22,381 bases of DNA. Origin: Collinsella sp. (GTDB lineage: Bacteria > Actinomycetota > Coriobacteriia > Coriobacteriales > Coriobacteriaceae). A program made the position numbers and the translations under genes. How positions within the stretch are numbered: the first letter of the stretch is position 1; every line of letters begins with the position of its first letter. Shown here piece by piece: positions 7,908-14,169 of the stretch. The notes under the pieces are model-generated. The model made no database searches. It had not been told where the DNA came from and worked only from the letters and a program-made list of their open reading frames with translations. The stretch lies in the NCBI GenBank assembly GCA_019419405.1, contig DYAA01000018.1, positions 1 to 22,381 of the forward strand, in the 5' to 3' direction.

Positions 7908-7932
7908 TGGACGTTCACCGTTGATGCGTCAA
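7904..7932 (-). promoter_or_regulatory. Promoter of the alpha/beta hydrolase gene
   Basis: Reading the minus strand, TTGACG (7932-7927) is followed after exactly 17 bases by CATAAT (7909-7904), close to the sigma-70 consensus. Transcription would start near 7897, about 43 bases before the ATG. Confidence 0.7.
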
Positions 7933-7933
7933 C
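7920..7933. promoter_or_regulatory. Operator-like palindrome over the -35 box
   Basis: GTTGATGCGTCAAC is an imperfect 14-bp dyad that covers the -35 box. It matches the dyad at 7875-7888 in 12 of 14 positions, and both fit GTT(A/G)ATGC(A/G)TCAAC. Confidence 0.55.
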
Positions 7934-8040
7934 AGGCAAAGAATGGGTAAACAAAGGGTCACGTATGGTGCAAATTTCGCACGCACCCAGACGCTTTGAT
8001 ATAGTGTTGAGAACTCTTTACGTTGGAGGATGTAACCGGC

Positions 8041-8724
8041 ATGTCCGATTCGAGCGACAGTTCTAAGCCGCGACCCAAGACCGCGGCCGTTCCACACTAC
8101 ACGGTGGGTGAGGAGATCATGAACTCCGTCACCCATGGTGTCGGCTGTCTGCTGGGTATCGCGGGCCTGGTGCTCCTGATTGTATTCGCTGCCCTGCGCG
8201 GCGGAGGCCCGGCCCACATGGCTGCGGCAATTGTCTATGGCGTCAGCATTATCCTCGAATACCTAGCCTCCACGCTCTACCACGCGATTCAGCCCGCGCG
8301 CGCCAAGCGCGTGTTTCGCATCATCGACCACAGCTGCATCTACTTGCTTATTGCCGGCAGCTATACGCCGTTTTGCCTCATCACGCTCGCAAACGACGGC
8401 GGCCCTGCGCTGTTCTTTGCCGTATGGGCCATCGCCATTATCGGCATCGCCCTCGAGTGCTTTATGCGCGAACGTCAACCGCACTGGGTAAGTGGCCTGG
8501 TCTATCTGCTGATGGGCTGGCTCGTCGTCTTTAAGCTGCCCGAGCTCGTGTCGCTGCTCAACCCCGTGGCACTTGCCCTGCTCGCCGTCGGCGGTGTGTG
8601 CTATACCGTGGGCGTGCCGTTCTATATCGCCAAAAACGTGCGCTATCTGCACAGTGTTTTCCACTTGTGGGTGCTCGCCGGCAGCATCTTCCAGTTCATG
8701 GCGGTGATCCTCTTCGTAATCTAG
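8041..8724 (+). CDS. Hemolysin III family (HlyIII/PAQR-like) membrane protein
   Basis: A 227-residue seven-helix integral membrane protein. Seen: a hydrophilic N-terminus, EIMNSVTHGVGCLLGIAG at the first helix, S77-T-L-Y-H81, IIDHSCIYLLIAGSYTPF (D96, H97), and H204-x3-H208 in the last helix. Ser, Asp and three His form the metal (zinc) site known from the related adiponectin receptors. Despite the name, most bacterial members are not shown to be toxins; roles in membrane lipid or fluidity homeostasis have been proposed, possibly hydrolase-like. Start ATG 8041 follows GGAGG (8025-8029) with a long spacing; the earlier ATG at 8029 hits TAA at once. A TATAGT at 8000-8005 may be the -10 box. The gene is divergent from the hydrolase and shares its 186-base control region. 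Confidence 0.9.
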   Translation: MSDSSDSSKPRPKTAAVPHYTVGEEIMNSVTHGVGCLLGIAGLVLLIVFAALRGGGPAHMAAAIVYGVSIILEYLASTLYHAIQPARAKRVFRIIDHSCIYLLIAGSYTPFCLITLANDGGPALFFAVWAIAIIGIALECFMRERQPHWVSGLVYLLMGWLVVFKLPELVSLLNPVALALLAVGGVCYTVGVPFYIAKNVRYLHSVFHLWVLAGSIFQFMAVILFVI

Positions 8725-8832
8725 CGACCGCGCCCATGCCCTTGCTCCCACGGGCGACCGGCGCAATTGCCCTATCCGTCACCTACGCTTACTACCTAAC
8801 GTCCCGAATCTTGGAGGTTCGAGAAACTCCCG

Positions 8833-10206
8833 ATGGACATAACCATCTCCCTTATCACTACCCTCGTTTTGACCCTCATCAACGGCTACTTCTCTATGTC
8901 CGAGATGGCGCTCACCACGGCCAAGCGCGCCGTGCTGGAGCATGAGGCCGAGGAAGGCGACAAGCGCGCCGAGCGTGCCATTAAGCTGGCTGCCGACTCC
9001 GACCAGCTGCTCGCCACCATCCAGGTCGCCATCACGCTCGTGGGCTTCGCCTCGTCCGCCGTTGCCTCGACGAGCCTGTCCGACCCGCTCGCCACGTGGC
9101 TCATGAGCTTTGGCATCGCGCCGCTCTCCGCCATCGCGCGCGGCCTGGCGCCGGTCATCATCACCGTCGCGGTCGCCTTCGTGTCCATCGTGGTCGGCGA
9201 GCTCGTCCCCAAGCGCATCGGCCTGGCCAATGCCGAGGGCGTGTCCAAGCAGGTCGTGGGCCCGCTTTCCGTGTTCCAGAAGATCGCCCGTCCGCTCGTG
9301 TGGCTGACTGGCGCTTGCTCCGATGGCCTGGCCCGCATCCTGCGCATCAAGAGTGCCGACGACCGTCAGAACGTCTCGGAAGAAGAGATCAAGTACATGG
9401 TCTCGGAGCAGGACGACCTGCTCGACGAGGAAAAGCGTATGATCCACGAGATCTTTGACCTGGGCGACACCGTTGCCCGCGAGGTCATGGTGCCGCGCGT
9501 GGACACCACCATGTGCGAGGACGACGAGACGGTCGCCGACGTGTTGTCCACCATGCGCCAGACCGGCTTCAGCCGCATCCCCGTCTATCACGAGGACCCC
9601 GACAACGTCGCGGGCATCGCGCACATCAAGGACCTGATCCAGCCCGCGCTCGACGGCAAGGGCGACCAGCCCATCGCCGGCTTTTTGCGCGACGCCACCT
9701 TTGTGCCCGACACCAAGGACATCCTGCCGCTGCTGTCCGAGATGCAGACCTCGCACGACCAGATCGTAGTGGTCGTGGACGAGTACGGCGGTACGGCCGG
9801 CATCATCACCATCGAGGATATCGTCGAGGAGATCGTGGGCGAGATTGAGGACGAGTTCGACCCCGACAACAAGTACCTCACGCGCCTCTCACGCCGCGAG
9901 TGGCTCGTCGATGGGCGTTTTTCGTGCGATGACGCGATTGAGCTTGGTTGGCCGCTCGAGGAAAGCGATGATTATGAGACCATCGCCGGCTGGATTTTGG
10001 AGCTTTGTGACTCGGTGCCCGACATCGGAGAGGTGTTTGAGGTCGCGGGGTACAAGTTTAAAGTGCAGTCGATGCGTGGCCAGCGCATCTCGCTCATTCG
10101 CGTGATCGCTCCGGCCGAAACCGATAAGAAGGATTCCGAGTCTTCGGTAGACGAGCCGACGACGTCGGGTGCGGGTTCCGCGAATCCGCACGACGGCGAC
10201 GAGTAG
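8833..10206 (+). CDS. CorC/HlyC-type (CNNM family) CBS transporter
   Basis: A 457-residue membrane protein. Seen: a DUF21/CNNM membrane domain (residues about 1-190) with NGYFSMSEMAL, helices, and GELVPKRIG (122-130). A pair of CBS domains follows (about 215-340), with VMVPRVD (218-224), FSRIPVYHED and DEYGGTAGIITIEDI (316-330). A CorC/HlyC-type C-terminal domain covers about 350-435, and the tail is acidic and rich in S, T and G. Relatives such as CorC and MpfA export Mg2+ or Co2+, with the CBS pair binding Mg-ATP, so a role in divalent cation efflux is likely. GGAGGT (8813-8818) sits 14 bases before the ATG, longer than usual, but no other in-frame start lies nearby. The next gene starts 24 bases after the stop. 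Confidence 0.92.
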   Translation: MDITISLITTLVLTLINGYFSMSEMALTTAKRAVLEHEAEEGDKRAERAIKLAADSDQLLATIQVAITLVGFASSAVASTSLSDPLATWLMSFGIAPLSAIARGLAPVIITVAVAFVSIVVGELVPKRIGLANAEGVSKQVVGPLSVFQKIARPLVWLTGACSDGLARILRIKSADDRQNVSEEEIKYMVSEQDDLLDEEKRMIHEIFDLGDTVAREVMVPRVDTTMCEDDETVADVLSTMRQTGFSRIPVYHEDPDNVAGIAHIKDLIQPALDGKGDQPIAGFLRDATFVPDTKDILPLLSEMQTSHDQIVVVVDEYGGTAGIITIEDIVEEIVGEIEDEFDPDNKYLTRLSRREWLVDGRFSCDDAIELGWPLEESDDYETIAGWILELCDSVPDIGEVFEVAGYKFKVQSMRGQRISLIRVIAPAETDKKDSESSVDEPTTSGAGSANPHDGDE

Positions 10207-10230
10207 GGCAAGGAAGAGTAGGGGAGAGTT

Positions 10231-11064
10231 ATGGCAGGCCTGTTCAACATCCTTAAGGTCACCGTCAGCGAGGACAAGATCTGCGCGCATGTGCTGGTGA
10301 ACCCCGGCATGCCGCTCATGACCTCGGAGGACATCGAGGCCACGGCGCGCGTGTACTACCTGGTACCGGCGATTGCCAAGCACCTGTGCCTGGGCGATTC
10401 CGGCCGCGAGTTCCAGGACTGCATGGGTCAGACCGAGCTCTGCCACCTGCTGGAGCACGTGACGGTCGAGCTCATGAACGAGACCGGTCTTGCCGGTAGC
10501 ATCTCGTGCGGCCGCACGCGCGTAAGCGAGCATGACGAGCGTGTCTTTGAGGTCGAGCTTTCGTGTCCCGACGACGCACTGGCCATCGGCGCGCTGTCGT
10601 CGGCCACCTTTATGATGGACTGGGCGTACCTGCACGCCGACCAGCCTGCCCCCGACGTGGAAGGCACGGTCGCGGGCCTGCGCAACCTGGTGCTGGGCAT
10701 GCGCGCCGAGGCCGAGGGCAAGAATCCTCACGAGGCCGTCGCTGCTGCGAACGGCGAAGATGCTGCCGAGGACGAGGGTGCTGACGAGGGCGATGTGCCG
10801 GTCGACGCCGAGCCCGTTGCCGATGCGACCGCCGAGCCCGTTCCCACCGAGCCCCAGGGCGTCCCCAACTTTGACGACGAGCCCCAGGTGGCGATTGATA
10901 CCGAGGGCGCGGTTGCCGAGAACCACGAGGCCTCCGCTGCCGTCTTTGGCGGTGCGGCGACGGTTCCGGCAGGACCTGCGCATGAGGGCGGCCTGCCGCT
11001 CGTGGACGGCGCCGGCGAGGACCCGGGTGCCACGGTGGCCATGCCGGCTGTGCCTCAGGAGTAG
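10231..11064 (+). CDS. Cyanophycin synthetase N-terminal-like domain protein with acidic tail
   Basis: A 277-residue protein of unknown function. Residues 1-160 form a compact domain. HLLEHVTVELMNETG (72-86), then SCGRTRV (92-98) and VFEVELSCPDDALAIGA (105-121), resemble the N-terminal domain of cyanophycin synthetase (typically H-(I/L)-I-E-H-x-A-L-E-L-Q, G-R-T-R, then a V-x-Y-x-(D/E)-x-x-A-x-x-A segment). There that domain precedes the ATP-grasp and Mur-ligase modules; here both are absent. The rest (about 165-277) is a low-complexity tail rich in Ala, Glu, Asp and Pro, probably disordered. GGGGAGAG precedes the ATG and the gene follows the CorC-like gene by 24 bases, so they are probably co-transcribed. 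The link to cyanophycin is by motif only; no cyanophycin synthetase or cyanophycinase lies in the window. Confidence 0.6.
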   Translation: MAGLFNILKVTVSEDKICAHVLVNPGMPLMTSEDIEATARVYYLVPAIAKHLCLGDSGREFQDCMGQTELCHLLEHVTVELMNETGLAGSISCGRTRVSEHDERVFEVELSCPDDALAIGALSSATFMMDWAYLHADQPAPDVEGTVAGLRNLVLGMRAEAEGKNPHEAVAAANGEDAAEDEGADEGDVPVDAEPVADATAEPVPTEPQGVPNFDDEPQVAIDTEGAVAENHEASAAVFGGAATVPAGPAHEGGLPLVDGAGEDPGATVAMPAVPQE

Positions 11065-11143
11065 GCCTACGCGTTTATCACCATCACGTACCTGCGCCTT
11101 TGCCGTACGCAGATGAGCGGAGCGGCAAGTGATGCGCTGCGGG

Positions 11144-11149
11144 TATAAT
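11144..11149 (+). promoter_or_regulatory. Perfect -10 box (TATAAT) of the YtxH/PRC operon
   Basis: GGGTATAATGG gives a perfect TATAAT about 50 bases before the start codon. No good -35 box is seen at the usual distance (AGCGGC at 11121-11126). Confidence 0.6.
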
Positions 11150-11167
11150 GGACAGCATTCAAACGGT

Positions 11168-11183
11168 GGGCACCGACGTGCCC
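11168..11183 (+). other. Small leader hairpin before the ribosome binding site
   Basis: GGGCAC (11168-11173) pairs with GTGCCC (11178-11183) around CGAC. It lies directly upstream of AGGAGAGG and may stabilise the 5' end of the message or affect ribosome access. Confidence 0.4.
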
Positions 11184-11200
11184 GCAGGAGAGGAATGATC

Positions 11201-11590
11201 ATGGGTAAGACTTTCAGCTTTGTCTCCGGCGCACTTTTTGGTGCTGCTGCTGGCGCTATTATCGGTGTTGCTCTGGCCCCGCGCTCGGGCGCCGAGACCC
11301 GCGCCATGGCTGCCGATATCGCCAACGACGCCTGGGACAATATGCGCGACACCTACGAGCACAGCGCCGAGGAGGCCCGTGCCGCGGTGAATGACTTTGG
11401 CCCGATGGTCGACGCCAAGACCGACGACCTGCGCGCCAAGGTCGACCTGGCCCGCGAGCGCATGGACCAGCTGCGCGAGCAGCTCAACGACGCCATTTCG
11501 GGCGGCAACGTGACGCCTGCCGCCGACGTCGTGGTCGAGAACGCCGTCGAGGCTGATACCGAGGCTGCGGAGCCCTCGACCGAGGCATAA
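11201..11590 (+). CDS. YtxH-like small membrane-associated protein
   Basis: A 129-residue protein. Seen: an N-terminal membrane helix FVSGALFGAAAGAIIGVALAP (residues about 6-26) followed directly by RSGAETR, the Gly-rich helix plus L-x-A-P-x-S-G pattern of the YtxH (general stress) family. Next comes a long amphipathic helical stretch with repeated Ala, Glu, Asp and Arg residues (about 35-100), then an acidic tail. The protein probably sits with one helix in the membrane and a coiled-coil-like cytoplasmic part. Of two close ATGs (11195, 11201), 11201 has the better distance to AGGAGAGG. The stop codon overlaps the next start in TAATG, so the two proteins are translationally coupled. YtxH proteins are linked to envelope stress in Bacilli, but the function is not known here. 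Confidence 0.8.
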   Translation: MGKTFSFVSGALFGAAAGAIIGVALAPRSGAETRAMAADIANDAWDNMRDTYEHSAEEARAAVNDFGPMVDAKTDDLRAKVDLARERMDQLREQLNDAISGGNVTPAADVVVENAVEADTEAAEPSTEA

Positions 11591-12345
11591 TGCGCGCTGG
11601 GGATTTTGTCGGCGCCAAGATCTATCGCAAGCCTACCGAGGACAAGCGCACCAAAAAGGACGGCACACCGCGCAGCCCTAAAAAGCTCGGAAAGATTCAC
11701 TTTCCGGTCTTTACCCCGGGCGGTACGCGCGTGGTCGGCTTTATGGTCCGCCAGTCCGATATCGCGGGCATGATCGAGCGTCCCGATCGATTCGTAGCGC
11801 TCGACGCCATTGGTGTCTACGAGGGCGCCATTGCGGTCGATGACGTCAAGGACACGTACGATGCCGCCGCCGCCAAGCGCCTCGACATCAACCTGGACGA
11901 TTGCATCATCTGGGTCGGTATGGACGTGCGCACGGAATCGGGCGACGTCGTGGGCTATTGCTCGGACGTTGAGTTCAAGCCGCGCTCGGGCATCGTGCAG
12001 GCATTCTATGTGACCGCCGGTGCTGCTTCGAGTGTTTTGGTTGGTGACACGCAGGTGCCGCCGACGATGCTGCGCGGCTACGAGAACGGCGCGATGGTCG
12101 TCTCGGACGAGGTCAAGTCGCTCGGGTATTCGGGCGGTGCGGCCGCCAAGGCCGCCGAGGCCAGCGTCGTGGTGGGCGACAAGGTCAAAAAGGGCGCCAA
12201 GGTGCTCGACGACAAGGGGTCGGTTGCCGTGGACAAGGGCAGTCGCGCACTGGGCAAGCAACTCGGCAAGACGCGCGGCATGTTCAAGGCCTTTAAGGAC
12301 GAATACCAAAAGGCGAGCGGAGGCTCGTCTAAAGCTACAAAATAG
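11590..12345 (+). CDS. PRC-barrel domain protein
   Basis: A 251-residue soluble protein, starting in the TAATG overlap with the YtxH gene. Seen: a basic N-terminal segment (KRTKKDGTPRSPKKLGK), then a first PRC-barrel-like unit (residues about 34-85, GKIHFPVFTP and VVGFMVRQSD). A second follows (about 112-175), with DVRTESGDVVGYCSDVEF and the GIVQAFYVTAG strand. The C-terminal tail is rich in Lys and Ala with repeated VxxGxK steps (about 185-251). PRC-barrels bind RNA, protein or metal-responsive partners (RimM, photosynthetic reaction centre H subunit); the basic tails suggest contact with nucleic acid or the membrane surface. No catalytic residues are recognised. The strict coupling with YtxH suggests that they work together at the membrane. 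A hairpin follows 21 bases after the stop. Confidence 0.65.
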   Translation: MRAGDFVGAKIYRKPTEDKRTKKDGTPRSPKKLGKIHFPVFTPGGTRVVGFMVRQSDIAGMIERPDRFVALDAIGVYEGAIAVDDVKDTYDAAAAKRLDINLDDCIIWVGMDVRTESGDVVGYCSDVEFKPRSGIVQAFYVTAGAASSVLVGDTQVPPTMLRGYENGAMVVSDEVKSLGYSGGAAAKAAEASVVVGDKVKKGAKVLDDKGSVAVDKGSRALGKQLGKTRGMFKAFKDEYQKASGGSSKATK

Positions 12346-12366
12346 CGACGTACCAAATGATGGGAG

Positions 12367-12402
12367 GCAAGCCGGAGACCTGTTGCTCCGGCTTGCTGTG
12401 TT
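12367..12402 (+). terminator. Hairpin terminator or attenuator after PRC gene
   Basis: GCAAGCCGGAG (12367-12377) pairs perfectly with CTCCGGCTTGC (12386-12396); TGTGTTTA follows in place of a clean T-run. The next gene starts only 21 bases after the stem, so partial read-through into it is plausible. Confidence 0.6.
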
Positions 12403-12417
12403 TATGGGGGAGGGCAC

Positions 12418-13824
12418 ATGCGCCAAAACGGATCCAACTTAAACGGGCGTTCGGGTGCGCGTCCGACGGCGCGCCGCGACCTGGGGCAGCTGCCCAGCGG
12501 TCAGCGCCGTCGCCGCCGTAAGCCCGGCGCGATGTACCTCAACCATAGCCGCGGGTTTAGCGACCGCAGCGCGCGCATCGGCAACGGGCGCTCGCCGCGC
12601 CGACCGTCCCGTCTGCCCTATGCACTCATTGCCGTGGGCTGTGCGCTCGTGCTGTTTATCGCTGCCGTCGTGGGCTACGTCAACCGCAGCGTGGACGTGG
12701 AACTCAACGGGCAAAAGACCGCGGTGCGCGTGGGCTCTACGCTGCAGAATCTCATCGACGACCAGGAGTTGACTGACACCTACGACGCAGGCGACCTGCT
12801 GGCCGTCGATGACAGCGTGCTCAAGCGCCATGGCGGCGAAAAGCTGTCGGTTAAGGTGGACGGCAAGCGCATAAAACAGGGCAAATGGGATAGCCGCGAA
12901 CTTGAGGGTGGCGAGAAGGTGACGGTCAAGGATGGCCGTAACACCTACGAGAAGCATGAGGTTCAGGCTACGGTTATCGAGCCCAAGCTCAAGGTCGAGG
13001 GCACGGGCGCTATCGAGTATGTGCAGACGTGGGGCGTTCAGGGCCGCTCCGAGGTGTGGGTCGGTGAGCAGTCGGGCAAGACGCAGGACCGCGGCGAGGT
13101 TGTGCCCGCCACCGATTGCGTCGTTGCGTGCGCCAGCGTGGCGCCCAAGGGCAACGAAAAGTACGTGGCGCTGACATTTGACGAGGGTCCGAGCGGTGCG
13201 ACCAAGCAGATTTTGCAGGTACTCAAGGAAAAGGGCGTCACCGCGACGTTCTTCCTGTCGGGCGATGCGGCCGAGGCCTCGCCTGCCACGGCCAAGGCGA
13301 TTGTCGATGCCGGGTGCGAGATCGGATCCAACAGCTACAGCGACGATTCGCTCAAGGGTCAGGACCGTGAGGCGGTACGCGAGCAGATCGCGAAAGGCAC
13401 CGATGCGATTAAGTCGGCGACCGGCGTGAAGACGATGCTGCTGCGTGCTCCCTACGCTGCCTTTGACGAGCAAAACTGGATTGATGCGATGGACCTGGTC
13501 TCCGCCGTGGTCTCGTGGAATATTGACTCGGGCGACTGGCTGCTCAACGGTGCCGACGAGCAGGTCTCAACGGTGCTCGATTCGGTGACGCCGGGCAATA
13601 TCGTGCTGCTCACCGATAGAGACGAATGCGCCGAGCAGACGCTCGAGGCGCTGCCGCAGATTATCGACGGTCTTGTCGCCGACGGCTACAAGATCGTGAC
13701 GCTCAGCGACCTGGTCAAGACGGACACGTCGCTGAGCAAAAAGCTCACCTCGCTGACGAAGGTCACCATGCCCAAGGACGCCGTGTTCCCCCAACTTGCC
13801 GAGGACGATGACACCACAGAGTAG
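12418..13824 (+). CDS. NodB-fold polysaccharide deacetylase-like protein, probable pseudoenzyme
   Basis: A 468-residue membrane-anchored extracellular protein. Seen: an Arg-rich cytoplasmic N-terminus (residues 1-66), one helix (68-88), and a beta-rich region with VELNGQKTAVRVGSTLQNLI (about 95-114) like the DUF348/G5 repeats of cell-wall proteins. A NodB domain follows (about 248-435). The five NodB motifs can be aligned but are altered: TFDEGP (253-258) for TFDDGP, GSNSYSDD (303-310) for GNHxxxHP, RAPYA (343-347) for RPPYG, WNIDSGDW (367-374) retained, and VLLTD (396-400) for ILLHD. The first Asp remains, but the metal ligands Asp, His, His are replaced by E256, N305 and D309, and the catalytic His by T399. 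It is therefore unlikely to deacetylate and may bind cell-wall glycan. Start ATG 12418 follows GGGGGAGGG. Confidence 0.85.
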   Translation: MRQNGSNLNGRSGARPTARRDLGQLPSGQRRRRRKPGAMYLNHSRGFSDRSARIGNGRSPRRPSRLPYALIAVGCALVLFIAAVVGYVNRSVDVELNGQKTAVRVGSTLQNLIDDQELTDTYDAGDLLAVDDSVLKRHGGEKLSVKVDGKRIKQGKWDSRELEGGEKVTVKDGRNTYEKHEVQATVIEPKLKVEGTGAIEYVQTWGVQGRSEVWVGEQSGKTQDRGEVVPATDCVVACASVAPKGNEKYVALTFDEGPSGATKQILQVLKEKGVTATFFLSGDAAEASPATAKAIVDAGCEIGSNSYSDDSLKGQDREAVREQIAKGTDAIKSATGVKTMLLRAPYAAFDEQNWIDAMDLVSAVVSWNIDSGDWLLNGADEQVSTVLDSVTPGNIVLLTDRDECAEQTLEALPQIIDGLVADGYKIVTLSDLVKTDTSLSKKLTSLTKVTMPKDAVFPQLAEDDDTTE

Positions 13825-13856
13825 TCATTGGGTAGTCGTTTAAGAACGTCCCCAAG
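13825..13856. repeat. REP-like fragment after stop codon
   Basis: TCATTGGG directly follows the TAG stop, as at 5215. GTCGTTTAAGAACGTCCCC (13835-13853) is the exact reverse complement of 5220-5238. It is a partial copy of the same dispersed family. Confidence 0.65.
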
Positions 13857-13935
13857 GGCTATGTCACGGATACGTCAGCGTTTGGTATGCCTGCAATGTG
13901 CAGCGCATAAATTCGATGCCGCAGGGCGATGCTGA

Positions 13936-13944
13936 TGCTATAGT
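13936..13944 (+). promoter_or_regulatory. Putative extended -10 promoter of the MgtE/NRAMP operon
   Basis: TGCTATAGT has the TG-n extension joined to TATAGT (13939-13944). No convincing -35 box precedes it, which is tolerable for extended -10 promoters. Transcription would begin near 13951 and leave a leader of about 200 bases. Confidence 0.4.
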
Positions 13945-13950
13945 TACTGC

Positions 13951-14136
13951 GGTTAATGAGGGTCAAGAGAAAGGTTACAGGTGAAATCCAAACCTCGACC
14001 ATACAGTCGATGACCCCATGCAGGTGCTTTTTGCGCATGCACGGGGTGTAAGCGTCGAGCGGCGTGCCGCCCGCGCATGCGTATACATATCCAGAAGCCC
14101 CCGGACGCCGCACGCGCGGCCGCGTCCGGAGGAATA
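13951..14136 (+). promoter_or_regulatory. Long structured 5' leader of the MgtE/NRAMP operon
   Basis: The 328-base gap before the MgtE-like gene has no clear gene but is rich in hairpins. CCCC/GGGG arms with inner TGCA/TGCA and GTGC/GCGC pairs occur near 14014-14046. A strong stem pairs CCGGACGC (14101-14108) with GCGTCCGG (14122-14129). The 3' arm of that stem runs into the GGAGGA ribosome binding site (14128-14133), so folding could hide the site. The conserved core motifs of the M-box magnesium riboswitch are not recognisable, so any ligand sensing is speculative. Confidence 0.35.
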
Positions 14137-14169
14137 ATGATGGGGAGCACCATTGAATTATCTGAGTGA
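14137..14169 (+). CDS. Candidate 10-codon leader ORF overlapping the MgtE-like start
   Basis: Two adjacent ATGs (14137, 14140) follow the best ribosome binding site in the leader, GGAGGA. The frame encodes MMGSTIELSE and stops with TGA at 14167-14169. It overlaps the TTG start of the next gene (14153) and ends one base before an in-frame ATG (14171) of that gene. It could set up translational coupling or attenuation, or it may be chance. Confidence 0.25.
   Translation: MMGSTIELSE

Noticed and set aside
13951..14136. M-box (ykoK) magnesium riboswitch
   Set aside because: The position before an Mg2+-linked gene invites it, but the conserved GUUAGGUGAGGCUCC, GGGUCAACAG and CAGUGCUAAAGC segments are not convincingly present; only loose resemblances (GGTTACAGGTGA) were found.
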